A DNA stretch of 64,000 bases, taken from assembly GCA_023630585.1 (NCBI GenBank), contig CM042541.1, positions 17,340,001 through 17,404,000 of the forward strand. Direction: 5' to 3'. A program made the position numbers and the translations under genes. Below the pieces are notes generated by a model. The model saw only the letters and a program-made list of their open reading frames with translations. It was not told the origin of the DNA and did not search any database. The stretch comes from Cranoglanis bouderius (Eukaryota > Chordata > Actinopteri > Siluriformes > Cranoglanididae). The number at the start of each line of letters is the position of its first letter. Position 1 is the stretch's first letter. This document shows positions 37,591 through 49,200 of the stretch, one piece after another.

Positions 37591-39458
37591 TTACCATTTT
37601 CTAGCATGTTTTCTTTTTGTGGAAAAAGAACCGAGGTCACATGTAACTGCATAGACTACATATACAGCATGTGGTGCCAGTATTCATCTATTAGTCATGT
37701 CTTTCTTTCCCTGTCATTGAGTATTCATTGTAGAAGTCATATATGTTATTAAGGGGCTTTTTAGCATAGCTCATTGTTCAGTGTAGCCAGACTAAAAGCA
37801 CTTACAGTTAAGAAAAAGAGAAACTGAAAAGCTCAGGGTAACAATAGGAATGGAAAGTGGGTCAAGGATTTATCCTAATATGTTCCATCTAATGAATCAC
37901 CTTGGACACTAGAGCAAAATGAAATAGAAAAGTTTAACCATGAAATGAAGAACTTTATGACATTTGCTGAACCTATTCCATATTATATACAGTACAGCAG
38001 GACTTTAATATGGTCTGATTAAAAAATAATTGAACGCAGTTCTATTAAATGTTACGTTTTTATGTGTCCTTTTCTGACTTACATGGTAAATTGAATATAC
38101 CCACATTGTATACAAATTCTATCTTCGACAGTCTTTTGCAACATATGGTGATGGTCAGACTACTGAAGCAGTTATTAGAAATGCACCAGGCAATTACATT
38201 TCACATCTTTTTTATGTGGCTCGCAGTGGCAGGAGAAAAAAAACATTGACCTTGTCATTGAACATAAAATCACCACACTCGGTGTCAAGGTGTTTGAATG
38301 CACATAGCATAAAATAACATGAAAATTCACTTTGCATGGTACAAGTCTTATCAAACTAACACTATTCTTCAAAGGAATTTCAGTGAATGCCTCCCTTTTA
38401 AAGAGCACATACTTCAGAGAGGAAATGTTCTGTCTTAAAACATCAAAGATTTACAAAGATTGCCATCACATTTATCTTTCCCAGAATCCCATGAAACAGT
38501 CCTTAAGAAAAAGATGTGGAAAGAAAGTCCACACACAAAGTAACTCTTAATAAAAGACAAGTCACAGTCAGTTTTGATCTTTGACATAACGTAGAGAGAC
38601 TAATTTGGGTGCAGATTTGTGGTTTTGACACAGGAAACTGTAATAGTTGATAGACCTGTCAAAGATGATGCTTTTAGTTTAGAGTCAGATCACTGTACAG
38701 AGTCTCTACACAACTGCTTGGGAACTGTAGAACCAGTGTTGTGTAACCTCTCTATCTTTCTCTCTGACAACCTTTCCCAAATTGACTATTGATCTGTGAG
38801 AGCTTAAGTATTTGTGCCATTTGCACAGAAGAGACTGTTAGAGGCACCTTGTAAGTCCACTCATCTGATTGACTGCATTGCTCTGAACTCATTAGACTGA
38901 CTTTCCCATCTTGAGTGAGGCCATTTGCAACCTACATAATTTCAGAAAGTTCACTGCTTTCCATTGGTGTTTAATGCAAACAGACTTGGAACTGTCTGCA
39001 ATTCTTCATTTGGATAATAGACTGTCTGACTGATGTATGCATGCCAAGGTCATGGCAAAATAAAATGTTTTGCTCATAGTTCATTTTGTAGACATGGAAG
39101 CTTGAAACTGAGCATTTTGTTAGCTGTAAGGACAGGTCACTCTTTATTGGGATGTCATACAGGTATGGTGACAAAGTGAAGTCAAGAGTTGGTTAGACAT
39201 ACATTATGTTGTCTTTTAATTTTCCTTGCATCTTTGCTGAAGTCAAAACAATACATAGAGGCCAATGGGCTAATGAAAGGCAAATCCATTAACATGTAAC
39301 AGTTTCAGTAACACTGAATTTTACTTATACAACACACATCATTGTTAGTTATGTTATATCTGTAACCATGAATGCTGCATTTTAATATATGAAAGGAATA
39401 AGACACTTTGGGGAATGTTTTTATAGGAAAATAATCAATGATTGGGTGGTGTATAATT

Positions 39459-39522
<64 letters not shown>

Positions 39523-39889
39523 TAATTTGTTAGAATAATCAAATATTTGTTTAAGCTATAACAGCAATTACACACTGAATACATTTGGAAAATGCTTGAT
39601 TGAAACTATCATGCAAATTATCATTATTAAGTGAAATAAATAAAATAAATAAAATACTTTTTTCCCCAGCAGGTTTGCAAGACTTTTCAAAGAGTCACTG
39701 GTTAATGAGACCAATGATTAGGGACAGCTGAAAACACTCAGGAGACATTTTCAGGATCTGCTGTTGATGAGAGCATACAACCTAGGATGTGCTGGGAAGC
39801 ATGGACAATGATGTTTCCTTAGGTCATCAGGTGTTTCAGGTCTTTCAACATCAGACATCCTCACTCAGGCTACCCAGCTAGGGGTTGAT
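37591..39889. other. Gene-free stretch
   Basis: No gene recognised. It contains an ATA microsatellite and, at about 39419-39441, the left half of the small palindromic repeat (TATAGGAAAATAATCA). Confidence 0.45.
39462..39522. repeat. (ATA)n microsatellite
   Basis: About 20 ATA units. Confidence 0.95.
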
Positions 39890-40960
39890 GAGACCCCAGC
39901 TTGTGTCTCAGCAGTATTTGACCACTGAACACTGCTCCTCCAAAGCCATATAGAGGCCTTTTTGACAGCCTCTATATGGCCTCTTTAAACAGCAGCCAGA
40001 GGATTCGAAGAGGATCCCATGTTGGTAAATCCAAGCTTTGAACCTGCCAGGTAAACCTGAGTTCTCCACATTGTGGAGCCTCACCTGAAACTCCCTGAGA
40101 CTGCAGTCAAAGAACTTGCCTGGGCTCTTGACTGGCTTCTGCACAATAGATGGAATTACAGTGCCACCCAAGGAAAAGCAGAACTTATCCTTCTTCCTCT
40201 TAAGTGACCTGGATTTAGCTTGATTTAGCAGGCCCTGGAGGTTCCATCTGCTGCCCAGGACTGATGTTGTGTGTCTATCTCACTACAGATGTGGTCAGGG
40301 GGCCTCTAAATTCAAACTCAGCTGCCTTGACTAGCATGTTCATAGCAAAGGCAAAGAGGATCAGTGAGATCACCATGTGATGATGCGCTTGTCCAATCGA
40401 TGCTGGAATTTGATATCGAGGACCCAGCGGGGACTCTCAGGTTAAAGCTTCTGTAATAGTACTTAATGTCAATGATCTTCATAGTGACATGATGTTGGGT
40501 CAATGCACCCTCAACCAGTGTGTGAGGTATAGACTCTTATGCATTGGTAAGTTCTAAACACAGCATAACCAGATGTCCTTTGCCCTCTCATGATGCTCTG
40601 ATCACATGTATAATGATACTGGTGTGCTCCAAGAAGTCTGGTACACTTGGAATTCCCCCTGTCTGCACTTCTGATTTGATATATGCATTCTGGAGGAGAA
40701 ACTCTATCATCTATTGAATCAAAATGTTGAAGAATATCTCTGAACTGATCAATGCTCTTAAAGTTCTTGTCCATTGGGATTTGTACCTTCTGCATGCCTC
40801 TACTGTTTGGCAACTCTCCCTCTGTGCCATATAACCCTCAACATTGTCCAGAGCAACTACAGGAGACCTGGGCAGCATTTATACACTTTGTATTGTACTC
40901 CATTGGTTCCTGGGGCTGAACTAGCTCAGGCTGTTTTAACTGCCTCTTGAACCTGCTTGC
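39890..40960 (-). mobile_element. Non-LTR retrotransposon RT, decayed
   Basis: Minus-strand pieces in several frames, in order: MQKVQIPMDKNFKSIDQFRD (40.8 kb), LVEGALTQHHVTMKIIDI (40.5 kb), ISLILFAFAMNMLVKAAEFE (40.35 kb), then GGTVIPSIVQKPVKSPGKFF and SGLPGRFKAWIYQHGIL (40.1 kb). These follow the order of an RT domain and its downstream region in a LINE family common in fish genomes. Many stops. The clade is not determined. Confidence 0.78.
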
Positions 40961-41987
40961 AACTGATTTTGTTCATGTCAAATATATTTGTTTCTTTCTA
41001 ATGGCTTCTAATGAATATTTTACCTTGGGGTCTAATTGTTTTACTGGTTTTGTTGTCCTGACTATTTGTCATTAGGATCCACGTGGTCCTATTACATATT
41101 GTGATGTTCTTTAGTTTCATTGCCCAATGGCCCCAGGTGTGTCCCACTCACATCTGCTCCCACAGTTATTTTTGTTTGTACCCACCATTATGTTTTCTAA
41201 TGAACTTAGTTGGTACAATTTCCTCAAAACATTTTTAAAAAATAGTAATTTAAACCATAGCAGCCCAGACTATGATAAATCATATACTGAAGATGACCAA
41301 ACATGCAGCACAGCACCCAACATACTTCCATGTTGATCAACATGGCTTTGTCCTGTGAGCAATCTTAGCCCAATCTGGCAACCCTGTCATTAACTGCTCA
41401 GTTCTCCCCTAAGCATGGGGCAGCATGATTGCTGTCTCAATGGGTCTCTTTTAGCACTTGTTGTAGTTCCTAGTTTTGACCACTAGGTGCAATAATAACT
41501 ATATTATATCGTATATTTGTCAAATAACAACAGTTTTTAAAGTGTTGGTCAGTCAAAATAGGTCATTAATATTTCAACAGAATTTAAAATCTATGGAGCT
41601 TGAAAATTTTATGAAGATTGTTTGTTGAATGGCTGGTATTATTGGAAGGGCTCTGCCCCACCTGCTTCTATGGACAAGCTGATGGTATAGATGTAGATAA
41701 CCTCAGATGCTACATATCAGTGCCTTCTTATTTCCTTTCAGACAGCCTGGAGTGAGGGTTTATACAGATGCAAATTTAACAGAAGTCGATTATTAGGACA
41801 GATCTATTAAGACCAAAGTCACCATAAGAGACATATTTGAATTCCATTTAAAAACATGAAATGTCTAAACTGAATCATGCGTCATCTTTTAAATCATTCA
41901 CCCCATATAGAAAACACAAAATAACAATTCTAAGTATTACAAAACCACTAGGAAACAGTCTAAACTGGCAATTGTTTCCATTATACT
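40961..41987. other. Gene-free stretch
   Basis: Nothing supportable. It ends at the target site of the 4.4 kb LTR element. Confidence 0.45.
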
Positions 41988-42693
41988 TGTTACGACACGC
42001 GGTGTGTAGTGGGACGAGAGAGTCAGGATGCATGCGCAGGGGAAACGTCAGTTTATTAGGAACAGGAAGTTCAAAAGTAAAGGGACACACAAAACACCGT
42101 CAAACATAATCCATCCACAAAAAGGGTAACAATAATCCAAAATGAGAGTTTACTTAGCCGAAGAGGCAGTAATCCAAAAAGGTAGTAATCCAAAAAACAC
42201 AGGGAAAAATATGCGAGGCAAGGAGGTGGTTTGGGAACCACGAAATATGAACTAGGAGATAAAGCACCGACAAGGAGGTGGTTTGGGAACCACGGACAAA
42301 AAGCTATGAAACAAAACACTCACGAGGAGGTGGTTTGGGAACCACGAACAAAGAGATACGGATATATCCAAGTAAAGTTTAAACTAATACTCCGCGCCGA
42401 AGCGGAAATGGCGCGGCGTATTTAAACATACAGAATCACATGCACAATCAATGACACCTGAAACTAATGATTACACAGAACGAATGAGACGAACATGAAC
42501 CAATAAGAAATAAGGAGGCGGAGACATGATATGAACCAAAACATAAGCACATGGCAGAGGTAAACAAAAAACGAGAGTTCATGAATGACAGTCCAGAGGA
42601 TTTTTATGAATAGTGCTGGAATGCACTCAGTGGAATGCAGAAGTATGCTACTCGCTAGCTTCGTAGCGAGAGAGAGTGAGAGGGAACCTAACA
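41988..42693 (-). repeat. 3' LTR of the 4.4 kb element
   Basis: A 706 bp LTR. On the minus strand the promoter-like TTTAAATA lies near 42418. It contains three short internal repeats GGAGGTGGTTTGGGAACCAC. The polypurine tract (nine G on the minus strand) abuts it at about 42698-42706. Confidence 0.92.
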
Positions 42694-43546
42694 GAGCCCC
42701 CCCCCCAAGGCACGGCTCCCGAAGAGCCGCAAGTTCCATCCACTTTGGCGGACCTGGGCCCCTGGGCAGGATCCTACCCTCTGCCCTCCAGGACCAGAGG
42801 CTGATTATGTCCAGTGTCCCGAAACCAGAGCCTTGGAGCCTTGGACGAGAACTTGGAGGAGAACCTGGAGTGGTGCTTGAACCGATGCCTGGTCTGGATC
42901 TCGGAGCTGTGCAGGACCTGGTGCTTGGCCTGGATCTCGGAGCTGCGCGTGACCTGGAGCTTGACCTGGAGCTTAGCTTGAAGCTTGGCCTGGAACCAGG
43001 ATCGGAGTCAGCTCTAGCACCTAGATCGGAGTCAGCTTTGGCACCTGGATCAGGGACAGCTTTGGCACCTGGATCAGGGACAGCTTTGGCACCTGGATCA
43101 GAGACAGACTTGGAAACAGACTTCGAGACAGACTTGGAAACAGACTTGGAAACAGACTTCGAAACTGGACAGAGAACTAGGTTAGACCCAGAACCATAAA
43201 CCAAATCAAAAACTTGGTTGGAAAGAGAGCTGGAAATTAAATTTGAGACAGGGATGGAGACAGGGCTGGAGACAGGGCTGGAGACAGGGCTGGAAATTAA
43301 ATTGGAGACATGGCCGGAAACAGGGCTGGAAACAGAGCTGGAAATTAATTTAGAGATAGGGCTGGAGACAGGGCTGGAAACAGAGCTGGAAACTAAATTA
43401 GAGACAGGGTTGGAGACAGAGGAGGAGACAGAGGAGTGAGCTGGGTTAGGAAACAGAGCTGGAAACGGAGCTGGGAGTTAAATCAGCCTCCAAACTGAGA
43501 ATGAGAGCAAAAGCATATCCTGAAATTAAACCAATATAGCTAGTAA

Positions 43547-45066
43547 CTAAATCAGGAACTGGACTAGGAACTGGACTAAGAACTGGACCAAGAACAGAGT
43601 CGGAACCTGGACTTCGATTTGGACATGGAACTGAACTAGGAACTGGACTAGGAACAGGATTAGGAACTGGACTAGGAACAGGGTCGGAACCTGGACTTTC
43701 ATTTGGACATGGAACTGGACTAGGAACTGGACTAGGAACGGGACTAGGAACGGGACTAGGAACTGGACTAGGAACAGGGTTGGAAACAGGAGCAGGACTG
43801 GGAACAGGATTGGAAACGGGACTGGGAACAGGACAGGGAGCAGGACTGGATCAGAAACTGGCCTTGGAATAGGGCAGAAATCTGGACATGGACTTAGACA
43901 TGGACTAGAATTAGGGCAGGAACTTGGACATGGACTCGGACTAGGGCAGGAACCTGGACATGGACTTGGACATGGACTAGGACTAGGGCAGGAACTTGGA
44001 CATGGACTAGAACTAGGGCAGGAACCTGGACATGGACTCAATTTTGCGCTAAAACATGGGCTAGGACTTGGAATGGAGGTCATCCCTTGGACCTCAGATA
44101 CGGACTGAGCTTGAGAAGAGGCCATCCCGTGGGCCTCTGACATGGACTCGGCTTCGGAGGAGGTCATCCCGTGGGCTCTGACATGAACGTAGCTTCGGAG
44201 GAGGTCATCCCGTGGACCTCTGACAAGAATTTAGCTTCGGAGGAGGTCATCCCGTGGACCTCTGACATGGACAGGGCAGGAGTGGAGGCTTCTTCTCGAA
44301 CCTCTGATGAGAATATGGCCGGAGCGGAGGTCTCCTCGTGGACCTCCGGTGTAAGCAGGATAGGAAAGGTGGTTCTCTCTTGAACCTCTGGCAGGAACGT
44401 GGCTTGGGCGGAGGTTTCCTCGTGGACCTCCGATATGAGCAGGCCAGGAGAGGAGGTTTCCTCTTGAATCTCTGGAATGAACAGGACAGGAGTGGAGGTT
44501 TTCTCTTGAACCTCCAAGAGCAGCTCAGCTGAAGGGACCTCCTGCTGGGTCTCTGGCTGGAGCTTGGGGCTGGAGGTTACCTCGTTAACCTCCAGGAGCA
44601 GCTCTGCTGTGGAGACCTCCTGCTGGGCCTCCGGCTGGAGCTCGGGGCTGGAGGTCGCCATGTTAACCTCCAGTTGTAGCTCCATGGAGGAGACTTCCTG
44701 CTGGGTCTCTGGCTGGAGCTCGGGACTGGAGGTTGCCACGTTTACCTCCATGTGCAGTTCCTCTGAGGAGACTTCCTGCTGGGCCTCCTGCTGGAGCTCG
44801 GGGCTGGAGGTTGCCATGTTTACCTCCAGGTGTAGCTCCATGGAGGAGACTTCCTGCTGGGTCTCCGGCTGGAGCTCGGGGCTGGAGGTCGCCATGTTAA
44901 CCTCCAGTTGTAGCTCCGTGGAGGAGACTTCCTGCTGGGTCTCTGGCTGGAGCTCGGGACTGGAGGTTGCCATGTTTACCTCCATGTGCAGCTCCCTTGA
45001 GGAGACCTCCTGCTGGGCCTCCTGCTGGAGCTCTGAGGGTGCCCGCCTGTGGAGCCGCTTATGCAC
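43547..45066 (-). pseudogene. Tandem-repeat ORF of the LTR element
   Basis: Seven 26-residue repeats of the type ELQPETQQEVSSMELHLEVN plus MATSSP (about 45040-44500) are followed by about seven 14-residue repeats of the type LSMSEVHGMTSSEA. Near 44165 one base is missing (GTGGGCTCTG where neighbouring repeats have GTGGGCCTCTG), and the frame continues in 44167-43547. That part holds Pro/Cys/Ser blocks (CPSPCPSSCP) and then Phe/Leu/Val/Gln blocks (FLVQFLVQ). It is low complexity, with no enzymatic motif. It probably formed one reading frame with the gag-zinc finger part. Function unknown. Confidence 0.8.
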
Positions 45067-45216
45067 CCACCAGCTGCCCTTAAAACAGCCTTGGGAGCAA
45101 AAGTAGCTGCTCCTTACTCCCTGGTTCCTGCAGGTGGGGCACTGCAGGATGGCTGGTCAGGTGCATCCCTTGGTGGCACACTCCTGGGTTAGGGGATGAG
45201 AGGTGCAGGCTGCCAT
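45049..45216 (-). pseudogene. METAP1-like C6H2 zinc finger in the LTR element
   Basis: In frame directly after the gag-like domain the text reads MAAC, then ECATKGC (first Cys pair), ILQCPTC (second pair), SSYFCSQGCFKGSW (third pair) and VHKRLH (two His). The pattern C-x4-C, LQCPTC, YFCSQ-x-CFKGSW-x2-HK-x-LH is that of the N-terminal zinc finger of methionine aminopeptidase 1, a ribosome-associated enzyme. All eight ligands are present. A single TGA (45157-45159) interrupts the frame between the first and second Cys pairs; a CGA-to-TGA change would explain it. None of the peptidase domain is present. The resemblance is from memory of the family and needs a search. Confidence 0.8.
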
Positions 45217-45662
45217 GTTAGCCCACTTACTCTCATAGTATTCCAGAAATGTTTGACTAGGTCGGTCGCCCAGACGGTCCTTCCCCAAAAAGGTCCTGAG
45301 TTCGGGCTGGAAGTCTGGGCTTCCGAACACCTGGACCAATAGATCCACCAAGCCCGAAATTGTTTTGAGCTGCGTGGATCTACTGGCAAGGTGGAGCTCC
45401 GCCCATTGGCGAGCGGAGCTGACCAGACGAGAGAGGAGGAACCCCAACCACTCTTCTTTGTTGGGTTTGGGGTCCTCCAAACTCAAAAAATAAAGTTGTG
45501 CCTGCAACAAAAAGCACTGAGGCCAAGTGGCAAAGCCGTCAAAATCATCCGGAGGATAGACAAAAGTCCACTGACAGAAAAAAAGGCATCATGAGCAGGC
45601 ATTTTAAATGTGGCGTGGCATGGCGTGGCATGGTGTGCCCTCACTTTCCCCACTGCATCCAT
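45157..45662 (-). pseudogene. gag-like domain of the LTR element
   Basis: The leader after the 5' LTR is GAATACTTCGCC, then ATG at 45662 (MDAVGK). The frame must shift before about 45560, after which an open frame reads FDGFATWPQCFLLQAQLYF, EEWLGFLLSRLVSSARQWAE, LLVQVFGSPDFQPELRTFL and QTFLEYYESKWANMAA. This is the helical capsid-type pattern of Ty3/Gypsy and RTL/LDOC1-like gag proteins. No CCHC knuckle follows; the METAP1-like finger takes its place. Confidence 0.78.
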
Positions 45663-45679
45663 TTTTTGGCGAAGTATTC

Positions 45680-46383
45680 TGTTACGACACGTGGTGTGTA
45701 GTGGGACGAGGGAGTCAGGATGCATGCGCAGGGGAAACATCAGTTTATTAGGAACAGGAAGTTCAAAAGTAAAGGGACACACAAAACACCGTCAAACATA
45801 ATCATTCCACAAAAAGGGTAACAATAATCCAAAATGAAAGTTTACTTAGCCGAAGAGGCAGTAATCCAAAAAGGTAGTAATCCAAAAAACACAGGGAAAA
45901 ATATGCGAGGCAAGGAGGTGGTTTGGGAACCACGAAATATGAACTAGGAGATAAAGCACCGACAAGGAGGTGGTTTGGGAACCACGGACAAAAAGCTATG
46001 AAACAAAACACTCGCGAGGAGGTGGTTTGGGAACCACGAACAAAGAGATACGGATATATCCAAGTTAAGTTTAAACTAATACTCTGCGCCGAAGCAGAAA
46101 CGGAGCGGCATATTTAAACATACAGAATCACATGCACAATCAATGACACCTGAAACCAATGATTACACAGAACGAATGAGACGAACATGAACCAATAAGA
46201 AATAAGGAGGCGGAGACATGACACGAACCAAAACATAAGCACATGGCAGAGGTAAACAAAATGAGAGTTCATGAATGACAGTCCAGAGGGTTTTTATGAA
46301 TAGCGCTGGAATGCACTCAGTGGAATGCGGAGGTATGCTACTCACTAGCTTCGTAGCGAGAGAGAGGGAGAGGGAACGTAACA
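45680..46383 (-). repeat. 5' LTR of the 4.4 kb element
   Basis: 704 bp, a partner of 41988-42693, with the same internal GGAGGTGGTTTGGGAACCAC repeats. Followed on the minus strand by the GAATACTTCGCC leader. Confidence 0.92.
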
Positions 46384-46567
46384 ATACTGCTTTTTTTTTT
46401 TTTGTTTTTTACAGAAAGTATAGACTAATAATTAAAGAAAGGAAAGACTAGTAATAGAACAAACAAAGCAGGAATAAAAAATGAAGGCAATTAGAAACTC
46501 AAATAATATAAGCAACTTCTACCAGGAAGAATGGGTAAATCCTGAAGGAAAGGGTTGGATACTGTTG

Positions 46568-46672
<105 letters not shown>

Positions 46673-46699
46673 CTTACCCTTACCCTTAGATTAAATGAT

Positions 46700-47640
46700 C
46701 AGCCAGTACAACCAGCCACTTCCCAGATCACACACCATGCTAATTGTCCCCCCCACATGACATCAACTGCAGCGGTTTTGATTACTTCATAAGAAAACCA
46801 GCTGTTCTGTGATGAGTCCATTATTAGTAGTGAATGGCAATGCAAAGAATACAACATGGTTGGAAAGGAGCTTTCAAAAGGGCTCTCGGACAAAGTTGTG
46901 GAAAGGCACCAGTTAGGAGAAGGATACAAAAAGATTTCAAAGGCTTTAACTATCCCTCTGAGTACCATTCAGAGCATTTTTAAGAAGTGGAAAGTGTATG
47001 GCACCACCAACACCATGCTTAGATCGGGCTGTCCCTCCAAACTGGATGACCGAGCCAGGAGGATATTGATCAGGGAAGCTACCAAGAGGCCAGTGGCAAC
47101 TTTGAAGGACTTACAAGTCCTTATGGCAGAGATTAGTCGGTTTGTGCAAGTGACAACAATCTCACAAGCTTTACACAAAGCCGGCCAGTATGGCAGGGTG
47201 GCAAGAAAGAAGCATCTTCTGAAAAAGCTTTGCAAAAAAACACTTGGAAGATTCTAATGCCATGTGGCAAATGGTTTTATGGTCAGATGAGACCAAGATT
47301 GAACATTTTGGACTGAACTGCAAGCATTATACAGCACACCACCCAAAACACACCATACCTACTATAAAGCATGGTGGTGGCAACAATATGTTGTGGGGGT
47401 GTTTCTCTTCAGCTGGGACTGGGCAATTGGTCAGGATTGAAGGGAAAATGGATGTTGCCAAGTACACTCAAATTCTTGAGGAAAACCTGTGGCCCTCTGC
47501 TAGACAGCTGAAGATAGGCATGTGGTTCATCTTCCAGCACGACAACAATCCTTAACACACTGCCAAAAAACTACACAGTGGCTTAAGGATAGGAAGGTGA
47601 ATGTCCTTGAGTTGCCAAGTCAGAGCCCTGACCTAAATCA
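46700..47640 (+). mobile_element. Tc1-like element, family 8, truncated
   Basis: Transposase starts at 46856 (MVGKELSKGLSDKVV) with a complete HTH part. It shifts frame near 47240 and resumes MVLWSDETKIEHFG, GWGCFSSAGTG-like text and FQHDNNP, where a TAA follows the second Asp. It is cut at about 47640 by a family 7 piece, so the third acidic motif is missing. No TIR is recognisable beside the TA microsatellite. Confidence 0.86.
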
Positions 47641-47647
47641 GGTCAAT

Positions 47648-48125
47648 TTTACATTTATTATTGCACCTGGGTGACTAGGAACAGGAAATTGTTCAACCAT
47701 GACTTTCTGTTTCACAGGGGTATAAATATGAGGTAACACATAGGCTAAATTCCCGTAGTCATTCATTACAATGGGTTAGACCAAGGAATGTAGCTGTGAT
47801 GTGCAGCAAAAGGTTGTTGACCTTCACAAAATGGGAAGTGGCTATAAGAAAATAGCACAAGCATTGAAAATGCCCATTTCCACCATCAGGGCAATAATTA
47901 AGAAGTTCCAGTCAACTGGAAATGTTATGAATCAACCTGGAATTGGACGTTTGTCTATACTGTCTCAATGTACTGTGAAGAGGACGGTTCAAGTGGCCAA
48001 AAAAACTCCAAGGATCAATGGAGAATTGCAGAAGTTAGTTGCATCTTGGGGTCAGAAAGTCTCCAAAACTACAATCCGAAGTCACCTACATCACCACAAT
48101 TTGTTTGGAAGGGTTTCAAGAAAAC
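47648..48125 (+). mobile_element. Tc1-like element, family 7 copy b, fragment
   Basis: Closely matches 35.94-36.40 kb. It encodes the HTH half (VVDLHKMGSGYKKIAQALKM, GIGRLSILSQ) up to HHHNLFGRVSRK. It is followed at 48126 by another terminal repeat unit. Only the DNA-binding half is kept. Confidence 0.85.
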
Positions 48126-48430
48126 AGTCATGTGAAAAAATAAGTACAATGGAAACTGAGGCTTTTTTGACATATTTGGAAAAGCAAACAATTGATCTTC
48201 TTTGAAACAGTGCCTGTTAATAAAGTTGATACACTCTATCAAATGACATATAAAATTGACATTTTGTAGTAATTTCCACAATTCAAATTAACAAAAAAAC
48301 AGATCAGTCACATGGAAAAAGTAACTACACCCCTACATTTATCACACAAATTGCTGTGTGACCTCAAAGGGTCCATCCACCTTTGCAAGTAATTTAGACC
48401 TCAATGTGGTTAGTAAAATGAGTACTTTAT
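48126..48430 (-). repeat. Tc1-derived MITE nested in family 7 copy b
   Basis: It begins CAGTCATGTGAAAAAATAAG exactly where the match to family 7 stops. About 190 bp matches the reverse complement of 1.89-2.11 kb. It further contains CAGTCACATGGAAAAAGTAA at about 48306. Confidence 0.7.
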
Positions 48431-48432
48431 CT

Positions 48433-49200
48433 CACAGTGCAAATTCCTTTAGCTGAGTACCCCTGTCATACAGTCGGTATTTCTTTCTTGGGCCTGATGC
48501 AAATTCTCCTGTGTTAGGTGAATAAAGGTATGGAGTTTTGCTCTTACATACTGAATTAAATTTTTTGCTGTTAGAAGGTCCCTCCTCCCAATCTTCCCTA
48601 ATAAAGGCTTGCACCCATACAATCATCTGTGGATGGTAAACACTGGTGAGAATAGCTTTAATTCCCAATAATTCGTACAGTTCATGAAGAGTACATCACA
48701 TAAAGGACATGCCCTGGTCAGTCAGGATCTCTTTCGGCATCCCAACTCAGGAGATAACATGGACTGCTTCTGGGTATTACGTTGCATAATCCACTAAAAC
48801 TAACACAAAGCGATGCCCTCTTGCAGTCCCTTCTAATGGCCTGACGAGGTCCATACCAATTCTTTCATAGGGGTCGCACCATGCCACACACCACCTGTGA
48901 GCATCGTCGTGAATGCCTGGCCAATAAAAACAGGCCATGAGACGACTTAGCATTTTATCCTGGCCCTAGTACCCAGCCATGGGATTATGATGAGCCGCAT
49001 GGAACAGAAGTTCCCTACGGTTCTTTGGTACCAACAGCTGGGTCATCTCTTCCTTTGTTTGAGAGTCCTGCAACACTAAATATAACCTATCCTTAATAAT
49101 TGAAAAATATGGGTGGGTTAGCGCAACATTAGGCTAGATTTGCTGACCATCAATTACTCTCACTTGGTTGAAGGTGTGCCTCAGGGTCTCATCATATGAA
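48433..49200 (-). pseudogene. Ty3/Gypsy integrase remnant
   Basis: Minus-strand text in order: FPLEHSYDETLRHTFNQVRV, HPYFSIIKDRLYLVLQDSQT, LFHAAHHNPMAGY (HH of the zinc-binding domain), ACFYWPGIHDDAHRWC, YERIGMDLVRP (first catalytic Asp), GHRFVLVLVDYAT, EILTDQGMSF (second Asp), LGIKAILTSVYHPQ. The third acidic residue is lost. It contains stops (after DGQQI and elsewhere). A clear Gypsy pol 3' part. Confidence 0.87.

Larger units (their letters stand above)
41988..46383 (-). mobile_element. LTR retrotransposon without pol, TSD ATACT, with captured zinc finger
   Basis: Two direct LTRs (41988-42693 and 45680-46383), both starting TGTTACG and ending TAACA, are flanked by ATACT on each side (41983-41987 and 46384-46388). 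Coding sense and a G9 polypurine tract next to the left LTR show that it reads on the minus strand. By eye the LTRs differ at some 25-30 of about 705 positions, so the insertion is neither brand new nor ancient. The 3 kb internal part has a gag-like domain, a METAP1-type zinc finger and long tandem repeats, but no protease, RT, RNase H or integrase that I can see. It is therefore non-autonomous. Related solo LTR: 56428-57106. Confidence 0.93.

Noticed and set aside
42585..43439. Plus-strand ORFs rich in Leu-Glu-Thr repeats
   Set aside because: Low-complexity repeats that are open in more than one frame. Element orientation from the polypurine tract and gag is minus.
44500..45040. Possible CRISPR array (regular 78 bp repeats)
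   Set aside because: The repeats are contiguous, without unique spacers, and in a eukaryotic retrotransposon frame.
44564..45106. Plus-strand Ser/Trp/Cys-rich repeat ORF
   Set aside because: Antisense of the 26-residue repeat region. The minus strand continues in frame with gag and the zinc finger, so that strand is the coding one.
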